Positions 55,931 through 64,000 of a DNA stretch of 64,000 nt are shown one piece after another. The position numbers and the translations under genes were made by a program. The stretch's first letter is position 1. Every line of letters begins with the position of its first letter. Location of the stretch: NCBI RefSeq assembly GCF_964204645.1, contig NC_134034.1, positions 10,473,414 to 10,537,413 on the forward strand. Direction: 5' to 3'. A model generated the notes under the pieces. It had not been told where the DNA came from, ran no database searches, and was given only the letters and a program-made list of their open reading frames with translations. The DNA comes from Tubulanus polymorphus. Lineage: Eukaryota > Nemertea > Palaeonemertea > Tubulaniformes > Tubulanidae.

Positions 55931-56120
55931 AAACGGATGCGAAATCGGAAGTGTAAACTTCCGTCTGCAAATAACAATTCACAAACGTATCATCGGTCTG
56001 ATCTTCGTCGCCAAATATTTCGCTAATAACAATAATAATAAAAGTACCCCCCTTCTTTTTTTTACGTTCGTGAAATAAACAGAAGTCGTCGAAAAGTCGT
56101 ATGACTTTCTGGATGCTTCC

Positions 56121-56490
56121 AAACCCTTACAGTGCATCTACACCGCAGTGCGGTGTGTAAATCAGTGATAGATTTTTGCTAGTACACCGCACTGTGGTGT
56201 ATTGATGTAATTAGTAATTAGTAATTATCTCTCTTGAAAAATGGCAGCACTGTCAAACATAGTGAAATACTAGTAACTAACGATACACCGCACCGCGGTG
56301 TGGACGCACTATAGTGCTATTCCCGTTATTCAACACACTTGGGTGGAATTTTTAAATATTTTTAAATTATCTCCAGCACTATAGGGTATTAATTAGTCAG
56401 CACTGAAAGGGTTAACCCTTTCGGTGTTGACTAATTGATACCCTAAAGTGCTTGAAAATGTTTGAAAAATTCCACCCTAATGCATCAACC
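56121..56490. mobile_element. TTAA MITE plus a second, inverted partial copy
   Basis: 56121-56415 is a full copy ending GCACTGAAAGGGTTAA. It shares that TTAA with a second, inverted partial copy (AACCCTTTCGGTGTTGAC, 56416-56490), showing insertion at or beside the first element's own target. Confidence 0.8.
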
Positions 56491-56929
56491 ACCCAACCAG
56501 CTTATATAGAAATGAACTGATTAAGAATTTAATTGCAGTTTACAAAACTGACCCGGCCGATCAGGAGAAACAAGGTATAGTTTTATGTTAGCCTTTAAGG
56601 TAAACGTCTGCGATCAGGCTGAAACTCGTATCTGTTCTGACATTTACACGTTCCCCGCGAATGCTTTTATTATTAGAAAGCTTATTCTAAGACCTGAAAA
56701 CGAAAGTAATTCGAACGTAAACTTTCGCAATCATCAGGGGTTGAGATATTTATTACCGGCCGACCACTCCGGAGACCGCTCCTACATCTGTTTGAACTGT
56801 TCTTTATTTGTTTACTTCAGATATTGCGTAAACGCATGCGTGGGAAGAATCAACAAGTGGTTCACTCGTTCCGCTGAACGAGGTTTTTTATTACAACAGA
56901 TAAACCCGTTTTTCCGTACGAAGTGCGCA

Positions 56930-57155
56930 CGGCTCCAGCTCTGTTCGCTCCGGCTCTGTTCGCTCCGGCTCTGTTCGCTCCGGCTCTGTTCGCTCGGCTC
57001 TGTTCGCTCCGGCTCTGTTCGCTCCGGCTCTGTTCGTTCCGGCTCGGTTCGCTCCGGCTCTGTTCGCTCCGGCTCTGTTCGCTCCGGCTCTGTTCGCTCC
57101 GGCTCGGTTCGCTCCGGCTCTGTTCGCTCCGGCTCTGTTCGCTCGCTCGTGTAGT
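56930..57155. repeat. Minisatellite, 15-bp unit, about 15 copies
   Basis: The unit GGCTCTGTTCGCTCC repeats with rare GGCTCGGTTCGCTCC variants. It makes open frames on both strands, including the tail of a 189-codon plus-strand frame from 56585. No protein family is evident. Confidence 0.95.
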
Positions 57156-57294
57156 CAGGTTATACCTGTGCTGCACGTTTGAAATATGCGCTTATAACTA
57201 AACCACGCGAGTTTCAATAATGTGTATTCCACCGTGCATTTCTCTTGAATATCTTCGGTTTTTGAAATAGCTTTGTTTTTGTTTTCATGGGCTA

Positions 57295-57560
57295 TTCAAG
57301 AGCCATTTTCAAAACTAAGAGAGTAGTGACGTTTAGACTCGATTCTACAAGCTATTTTAAAAAACTAAGAGAGTTTAGACTCAATTCTATGAGCCATTTT
57401 AAAAAACTAAGAGAGTTTAGACTCAATTCTATGAGCCATTTTCCAAACTAAGAGAGTAGTGACGTTTAGACTTGATTCTATGAACCGTTTTCAAAAACTT
57501 AGAGAGTAGTGACGTTTAGACTCGATTCTATGAGCCATTTTCAAAGCTAAGAGGGTCGTG
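57295..57560. repeat. Minisatellite, about 50-bp unit, about 6 copies
   Basis: The unit includes GAGCCATTTTCAAAACTAAG, AGAGTAGTGACGTTTAGACT and GATTCTAT. Lengths vary through loss of GTAGTGACGT. Confidence 0.88.
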
Positions 57561-58225
57561 ACGTTTTGACTCAATTCTATTTTCATAAAGGTTTTGAAGA
57601 TGGTTTTGAGAGAGGTTTAAACAATTGAGTCTAAACATCAATACTCGACTTCTTATTTTTTCCGCGGGTAAGCTGTCAAGCTGCGATGCCGCGTTATATG
57701 AAAATCTCGGGGAAATCCGTCTGCAGGCGCTGCTCGTCCGCTGGCTGCGTCCTTGACACGATGTCGGTATCATCGCCGGTTGGTTCTTTTTTTTTCTGCC
57801 GACGGAAAATCGATTTCCAGGGACGCGCCGGCAGCGCGCTCTACTCGTGCGCTGTGACGAGCACAGCTATCGAGTTACCTCCTCGTCGTATCTGTACTAG
57901 CAGCTACTTCGCGTGTATTATCGGGTTTTCAGGTACCTGCGAACGCGTTACGTGTTCCATCTCACATTGTTCTTGGACGAAAAAACCTAACGCGTCCAAA
58001 AATGGGAACGCGCCTGGGAAAGGGTTCTAACTTAGCGTATTGAAATGGGGGTCTGAATGCAACGGCGCTACCTAGTGTCAAATTCGTGTATCGAAAAAGG
58101 GATCTCGAGCCGTGGAACCCGTGGGCAGGGTCGTGGCCTAACCTTGAATTCGGGTATTTAAACGAAGATCTAACCGACACAAGACAGGGCAGAGAGGTTG
58201 TCTCGTTTTGCTTTCGGCTATCGCC

Positions 58226-58364
58226 TGGGCCCAGTTTCACAAAAAAGTTAAACTCAAATTTTTGGTATAATTTCCATTGGTTACTTCATGTTTTCAATGA
58301 GCACAACAATTCAAACTTAGGCTTAAACGTTTTAGGCTTAAACTTTTTCATGAAACTGGACCCC
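58226..58364. mobile_element. GGGCCCAGTTTCAC MITE, second copy
   Basis: Inverted relative to 3394-3528, sharing ends and GGTTACTTCATGTTTTCAAT. Confidence 0.75.
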
Positions 58365-58446
58365 GAAGGGATCTGAACAAGGCAGGAAGGTAACAACCTA
58401 TTATTTGTATCGGGTTATCCATTGAACTCGATCAAAAGAGGGGTAA

Positions 58447-58680
58447 GAGAGGCGCAGTGGCCGAGTGGTTTAAGCCGCCGGTCACTGGTCTCGTCAATCC
58501 AGGGTTTATGGGTTCAAACCCTGGTGGCGACAGTGTTTCTAGGTCGAAGGTTCTTCTCTGGTCTCTTCCTCATCGGGAAAAAGAAACATCAAACCTGCTT
58601 ATAATGCCATGCGTGGCGCTTAGCGAGGGTTGAGGGTGTTAAAAAGATTTAAAAAAATAAAAAGAGGGATACAATGCAGA
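58447..58680 (+). mobile_element. tRNA-Ser-like SINE
   Basis: GCGCAGTGGCCGAGTGGTTT (A box) and GGGTTCAAACCCTGG (T-arm) form a type II tRNA-like head whose other stems fail. An unrelated body with an A-rich end (AAAAAGATTTAAAAAAATAA) follows. It is a SINE family different from 4111-4433. Confidence 0.55.
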
Positions 58681-58969
58681 GAACGTGCCAGGGTGACAGG
58701 GTTGCTGCCTATAAAGGTGTAACAAACTGCTGCTGCTGGTGCTGTTTTATGTAATGAAGGTCATTCCTCAGAAGTTGTTTACGATGATGAACGATGATTG
58801 AGGTTTTGCTCGAGTTGAATTGTATGATCTGATGTAGGTTTAAATATAGCGCGTCAGGTCATGTAACTGTCAACTTCTTGTTGGCTTAATTAACGTCTTC
58901 ATATTCCAGGTAGTGGAGTAAGGTTGTTGGCGGTTGTTTTGATAGGTTGAGGATGCTTAGCGGCAAGTG

Positions 58970-59375
58970 AGGCTCCGCCAGGTGTCGCTAGTGTGCAGTA
59001 GGGCAATCAACGAATAGAAGATTCCACTTGAGGCAAGTGATGATCCACCAGGTGTCGCTAGTGTGCAGTAGGACTCAAACTACTGTGGCAATAGGGGATT
59101 CCACTTGAGGAAAGTGAGGATCCACCAGGTGTCGCTAGTGTGCAGTAGGACTCAAACTACTGTGGCAATAGTGGATTCCACTTGAGGCAAGTGAGGATCC
59201 ACCAGGTGTTGCTAGTGTGCAGTAGGACTCAAACTACTGTGGCAATAGTGGATTCCACTTGAGGTAAGTGAGGATCCACCAGGTGTCGCTAGTATGCAGC
59301 AGGACACAAACTACTGTGGCAATAGTGGATTCCACTTGAGGCAAGTGAAGATCCACTAGGTGTCGCTTGTGTGCA
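58970..59375. repeat. Minisatellite, about 77-bp unit, 5 copies
   Basis: The unit includes GTGAGGATCCACCAGGTGTC, GCTAGTGTGCAGTAGGACTC and ACTACTGTGGCAATAGTGGA. Confidence 0.93.
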
Positions 59376-59399
59376 GGAAAGCATATCTTGTACCTTGAT

Positions 59400-59980
59400 T
59401 TTTAGCGTCGGTCGCAGACATAACAATGTTTTTTTAAGGACGCGTGAACTCTGCCGCGTTTCTGCTTAACGTTTACCTTCTGCCGGTTTCATAAATAGAA
59501 AATGAAACGCGGAGAAAAACGGCGAACGCGGGCTGCGGCAGGTTGCGCTTGGCGTTTGCTTTCTCGAATATCAACGTTTGTTTTATTATAGAAGTAAAAC
59601 TGAATGGGGTTCAGCGCTGAAATAGGTTTCGCTCGTAATTACAGCCGTTTATAAATAGAAACTCCTATCAACAGGTGGTCCGTGTATGTTTTTCGCCGTG
59701 CAGGTGAATTTTGGCGCTGCGCCAATTCCGAGCAGACTACGAGTCGTCGAACACGTCTGCTCTACCGCCGCGGCGAAAAGAGCAACAAAATCTGAGATGT
59801 CGAAATAAGTGATAAAAGAGGGATTTCCAATGCAAATTAAGCTCGTTAGCATATTCAAATTTTGTCCGAATTAGCATAACGATAGACGTAAAAACCTTAG
59901 TGCGCTATGGAAAAAATAAATTTCCAATTCCCGGAATAAAGTCCAGGTCTGATGGTAACCTAGGTACTGTGGACGAACTG
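59400..59980. other. No gene proven; one exon-like frame
   Basis: A strong plus-strand acceptor (TTTTTCGCCGTGCAG, ending at 59703) opens a 34-codon frame (VNFGAAPIPSRLRVVEHV) to a stop. It is too short and unrecognised to call. Confidence 0.25.
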
Positions 59981-59989
59981 GAATCAACT

Positions 59990-60375
59990 TGATGAACGTG
60001 GCACTACCATTGTGAATTTGGTACTACCGATACCATAACGAATGTGGTACCTGCATATGGAATGTGGAACCGCCATGGTGGATATGGTTCCGTGAAGCCA
60101 CCAAAGTTAATTTGGTGCTACCATAGTGAATGTGGTACTAACATGGTAGTTGTGGTACTACCATAGTGAATGAAGTACTATCATAGTAGATGTGGTACTA
60201 CCATGGTGATTGTGGTAGTACTATGATTGTAAACATGGTAGTACTTCCTTGGTAGATGTGGTGCTACCATAGTAAGTATGGTAGCACTACCATGGTAGTT
60301 GTGGTACTACCATAGTGAATGTGGTAGTGCTCCCGTAGTAAATATGGTAGTACCACCATGGTAGTTGCGGTGGAA
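59990..60375. repeat. Degenerate repeat of GGTACTACCATAGTGAATGT
   Basis: About eighteen 21-bp-scale units rich in the palindrome CTACCATGGTAG. Confidence 0.88.
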
Positions 60376-60379
60376 GTAT

Positions 60380-61050
60380 CTACTATCGGGATGAATAGGG
60401 CACTTAAACGGCGAAATGTGATTCTATCGCAAAATAAAAGACTGATCTAATTTGGAATTGACGAAATGTCCGTAAATAAGCGCAAGGTTTTTCTCCTCCT
60501 CCGCTCTGTAGTTTTTATCAGTAATTTTTATCAGTAATATGTTACGGGATATATTGTTCCTTGTTTATAAATAAACATGGGATAGAAACGAACGAGTGGA
60601 GTGTGCATCCGAAGCCTCCAGGTGCGTTAATAGAGAACGGATTGATTTGGCAGTCGATCAAAAAGTCATCGGTGAGCATATTGACGAGGTATTCATGAAT
60701 AACTCCATCGGAATATTGATACAAACTGAGATGAAGGTGTAATACATATGTAGATATGAGTGGTGAGGTGTAGATATGAGTGGGCGACTGGGCCTCTCGG
60801 GTAATAAGTTTATTTTAACTTCACCTGTCGTCCAACGTCCTATTTTACAATATTTTGTACTAATTCCTTCTACTTTATATTGTAATTTAATTCGTAAATA
60901 AAACATTATTTTAGTGGTGAGGTTTGCCCGGGTTACAGACAACATTTGTGTTCCTCAGGACTGTTCCCTCCCTCCCCCTCCGGTCTGACATTACAGCTAT
61001 TTGGGTTATTCTCTAAAAACCTTCTCGACAACCTTTACTAGCCGTTATAG
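60380..61050. other. No gene seen
   Basis: AT-rich sequence with a short GTAGATATGAGTGG duplication at 60750-60783. Confidence 0.5.
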
Positions 61051-61059
61051 ACTGTCGCT

Positions 61060-61330
61060 GCTCTTTACCGGTTCACCAAGAACCGGCATCACTAGAAAAG
61101 TGCCCTAAACTGTCTTCAAGGTGGTTACGAGGCGGTTCACCAAGAACCCATATAGTTGCAACAGTTCAAAGTGCCTTTCTCCTGAGAGCCTATAATCTCT
61201 GTACGACTACAACTGTTAGGTGGTTCACCAAGAACCCACGCCGGTATACAACAGTTCAAGGTGCCTTCTGAGAACCAATACACTCTATACCACGGCTGTG
61301 AGGTGGTTCACCAAGAATCTGCCCCATACC
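61060..61330. repeat. Degenerate repeat of a GGTTCACCAAGAACC unit
   Basis: Four diverged copies of about 85 bp with GGTTCACCAAGAACCCA and CAACAGTTCAAGGTGCCTT. Confidence 0.75.
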
Positions 61331-61964
61331 ACCTCAACCATAAGGCAGTTCACTGTAGACCCTTGGCTGTTCACTAAGCCCGTATCCCAGCCGTATGAAT
61401 AACCAGAAGGTGTATCTCATGTACATGTAAATGTAATGACAATAACAACAACAATTTCGCTAATTTTGGAGGAGCTCCTCTTTCTTGTATTCAGTGCCAA
61501 CAGTGTGGGGAAATACCGATTTGGTTGTAGCACTCAGTCATGCGCCTCGTATCTGGTTTTACCGAAGTGCAACGTACATACTGTAAATACGCCACAATAA
61601 ACTGAATGGTTAATATCTATTGACACGCATAGCTAACATATTTGTAGTTAATGAAGAGATATCAGTTCAAAGTAAACTGATTTGCGCGCCGCCGATTGTC
61701 TCAGGAATGTTGTTGGCAGTTTGACAGGTTTAAGTGTGATTTGTTTTGATTTGCTATAGATGAAGTTAAAATTCATTCAGACGACCATAGTGTATCTATT
61801 GTGTTGTGTGTACGATAAGCTGAATGAGGCGTTTGAGTAGATAACCTTGATGTCGGTGACTGATGGTTCATCAGTTCACAGAGATAGCGACGCGACGGTG
61901 GGCATCGAAAGAAAAGTCTGCAGAAAGAAACTTCGAGTCAGTTCACTACGAACTACAACGTCAG

Positions 61965-62390
61965 TTCCCCAAGGTCCTCACTGTTCCCTCATTAAAGCTG
62001 TGAGGAGAGGGGGGTTCCCCAAGGTCCTCACTGTTCCCTCATTAAAGCTGTGAGGAGAGGGGGTTCCCCAAGGTCCTCACTGTTCCCTCATTAAAGCTGT
62101 GAGGAGAGGGGGTTCCCCAAGGTCCTCACTGTTCCCTCATTAAAGCTGTGAGGAGAGGGGGTTCCCCAAGGTCCTCACTGTTCCCTCATTAAAGCTGTGA
62201 GGAGAGGGGGGTTCCCCAAGGTCCTCACTGTTCCCTCATTAAAGCTGTGAGGAGAGAGGGGTTCCCCAAGGTCCTCACTGTTCCCTCATTAAAGCTGTGA
62301 GGAGAGGGGGTTCCCCAAGGTCCTCACTGTTCCCTCATTAAAGCTGTAAGGAGAGGGGGTTCCCCAAGGTTCTCACTGTTCCCACACCTA
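61965..62390. repeat. Minisatellite, about 49-bp unit, 8-9 copies
   Basis: The unit TTCCCCAAGGTCCTCACTGT plus TCCCTCATTAAAGCTGTGAG and a GAGAGGGGG junction of variable G number. Nearly identical copies. Confidence 0.95.
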
Positions 62391-62869
62391 TCAACAACTT
62401 GGAAAAGGCTTCATTTTCATCTGATGTATTTTTTGCTAGGAATGAATGAATGAATGAATAAATAGGTGGACGGGTGGAGACGGGTGGATGGCAATCAATA
62501 AATACATCATCTATGAGTAGTAGATACTGATTGACTGACGTGTTGACTTAGTTAATTAATATCGGCTGGTTCTGTGTACTGTGTGGCGCTGTGTATTGCT
62601 GTGAATGGATTTATTATCATCGGAACTCGTCGATATTACGATGAAATACCTGCGTAGTTTTTATTATAACGAAAATGTCAACCGATACGAATCGAGTATG
62701 AATTGAGTTGTTTTTACAGCCTTCGCCTTCATCGCCGTTCAACGTCGTCGTCGTTGCTGTCGTCGTGGATAAATGGAAGGAAATTATTGATTTATTCCAG
62801 ATATAGATCGGTAGCCCGATCATACACGTTAAAAAAACCCGGAAGCTGTTGATAATGTCTATCTACTCG

Positions 62870-63100
62870 GCCGCATAGGTGGCGCTAGTGTTTCAGAAGG
62901 AATGTTGAAAGCTACTACTAGTTAGCGCTAGTGCTTCTGAGGAAGTGTAAACAGCTTCCGCTAGGTGGCGCAGGTTATTGCGGTAATGGATGGTCTTCAA
63001 TAGGTTGCTCTAGTGGTTCCGAAGGACTGTTGAAAGCTTCCACTAGGTGGCGCTAGTGCTTCTGAGGAAGTATCAACCGCTTCCGCTAGGTGGGGCGTGT
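62870..63100. repeat. Degenerate tandem repeat, GGTGGCGCTAGTG unit
   Basis: Four diverged units of about 60-85 bp with AGGTGGCGCTAGTGCTTC and TGTTGAAAGCTTCC. Confidence 0.75.
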
Positions 63101-63232
63101 TTACTGCTATAGTGTGTCTACACCATGGTGCGGTGTATTGTTGGTTACTTGCTAATATTTCAATAAGTTTGACAGGTGCTGCCATATTTCAAAAGAGATA
63201 AAAACATCGATACTCCGCACTGAAAGGCTTTA
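63100..63232. mobile_element. TTAA MITE, partial copy
   Basis: Matches the inverted middle and right end of the TTAA family (GTGTCTACACCATGGTGCGG, GACAGGTGCTGCCAT, CCGCACTGAAAGG). It lies directly after the GGTGGCGCTAGTG repeats. Confidence 0.8.
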
Positions 63233-63640
63233 AGATTCGTTTAAAAGTCTCGTTGAGTTTCGAATATTGAATTCAAGCAGCCCACCCTTATTGCCTATGT
63301 GTTTGCGTCGCTCCTGATATCGACAGCTCGTCTGTCTGATAAAGGATTCATTTCTTTTCGAGCCCGCGGCTAAAGAGTTCCAATCGATGAAAACTATTGT
63401 ATCCCCGAACTCCCTCTCTCTCTTTCTGCGTTCAGAGCCCTGAGGGGTCGAACTCTACTTAGGCAGTACTGCAGTACTATTGAATGTTAAATCCTGTTGT
63501 TTTACAAGTCTATTCTCTCATATGCGCCGATTCAGATTTTTTAACCCGCTCCGACGTGTCTTTGTATCCCGGTTATGTTTTGATAATCGGCATAATTTTC
63601 CTCTCGTTTTTTTAAACACCTTTGTTTTCGCACCTCGCAG

Positions 63641-63822
63641 CTCGGTGCGCGGAGAGCGCGCTGTATGAAGCACTCAGTACAAGCGTTGATGATGACATTG
63701 ACCTAGATTCGTTGCCAACATCGCCTGTACGAAGGCGATCTTTGTACGAACCCAAAAATTCCTTCTGGCAATTCAAATTGAAGTATCTACATTTTTACCT
63801 TTTCGAAAGTCGATACGACTAA
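63641..63822 (+). CDS. Candidate coding exon, unrecognised
   Basis: A strong acceptor (TTTGTTTTCGCACCTCGCAG, ending at 63640) opens a frame that skips two bases and reads RCAESALYEALSTSVDDD, then DIDLDSLPTSPVRRRSLYEP and KNSFWQF, to a stop at 63820. The acidic run followed by TSPVRRRSL looks like a real, possibly phosphorylated segment. It may instead end at a GT near 63783. No family is recognised and no joining exon is seen. Confidence 0.4.
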
Positions 63823-63864
63823 GATTTACCTCCGAGTCAAATTGGTTCATTCGAGTTTGGGAAT

Positions 63865-64000
63865 TTTGTAAAAAGGCTAAAATTCGAGGAAAAGTCAGGG
63901 AAATATGTTGAGATTTGTTGATAGATCGCGCGTAAAATCTTAACAGTTTCAGTCAGAGTATGGACGAATTTTACCGAAAAACCTTACGAAATTGGGAAAT
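63865..64000. mobile_element. CAGGGTGGCCAC-family element, cut by window end
   Basis: TTTTGTAAAAAGGCTAAAAT, GGAAAAGTCAGGGAAATATG and TAGATCGCGCGTAAAATC match the start of the family core seen at 38035-38100. Confidence 0.55.

Noticed and set aside
57694-57840. Minus-strand frame SIFRRQKKKEPTGDDTDIVS onward to a stop
   Set aside because: Protein-like composition but 48 residues, weak acceptor, other frames equally open and no recognised family.
58449-58532. Possible tRNA-Ser gene
   Set aside because: Good T-arm but the other stems fail; followed by a SINE-type body with an A-rich end.

Overview
The window is nuclear DNA from an animal. Genes are split by GT-AG introns, code for animal protein families and lie in AT-rich DNA full of short inverted-repeat transposons (MITEs), tRNA-derived SINEs, a Penelope-like retroelement remnant and many minisatellites. 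The repeat style suggests a marine invertebrate such as a lophotrochozoan; that is an inference and no species can be named.

Five protein genes are recognised from family motifs with splice phases that join. (1) Minus strand, 67-6393: RAB18, six exons, last exon(s) off the left edge. (2) Minus strand, 8345-12881: an SLC14-type urea transporter, five exons. (3) Plus strand, 20844-32683: WDR75, a nucleolar small-subunit processome WD40 protein, sixteen exons, complete at 885 residues. (4) Plus strand, 33021-34361: a four-exon, 73-residue prefoldin-like protein matching ASDURF, the protein read from the upstream ORF of ASNSD1 in mammals. (5) Plus strand, 35643-36059: the first coding exon of a Bcl-2 family gene, ending right after the BH2 GGW, the position of the large intron in vertebrate BCL2 and BCL2L1. 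A tRNA-Arg(ACG) lies at 13270-13341 on the minus strand.

Layout: 0-6.4 kb RAB18, its introns packed with foldback MITEs and a SINE nested in a MITE; 6.4-8.3 kb intergenic; 8.3-12.9 kb urea transporter with a 39-bp minisatellite in an intron; 12.9-20.8 kb intergenic, with the tRNA, a Penelope remnant with a hammerhead-like motif, and CpG-rich stretches; 20.8-34.4 kb the WDR75-ASDURF pair; 35.6-36.1 kb the Bcl-2 exon; 36.1-64 kb almost wholly repeats, plausibly the long Bcl-2 intron plus intergenic DNA, with a few unproven candidate exons.

No operon, CRISPR array or evident new molecular system was found. The most interesting points are the WDR75-ASDURF pairing with ASDURF as a free-standing gene, the conserved Bcl-2 intron position, minisatellites that appear to have grown out of MITE sequence, and the hammerhead-like motif beside the Penelope remnant.
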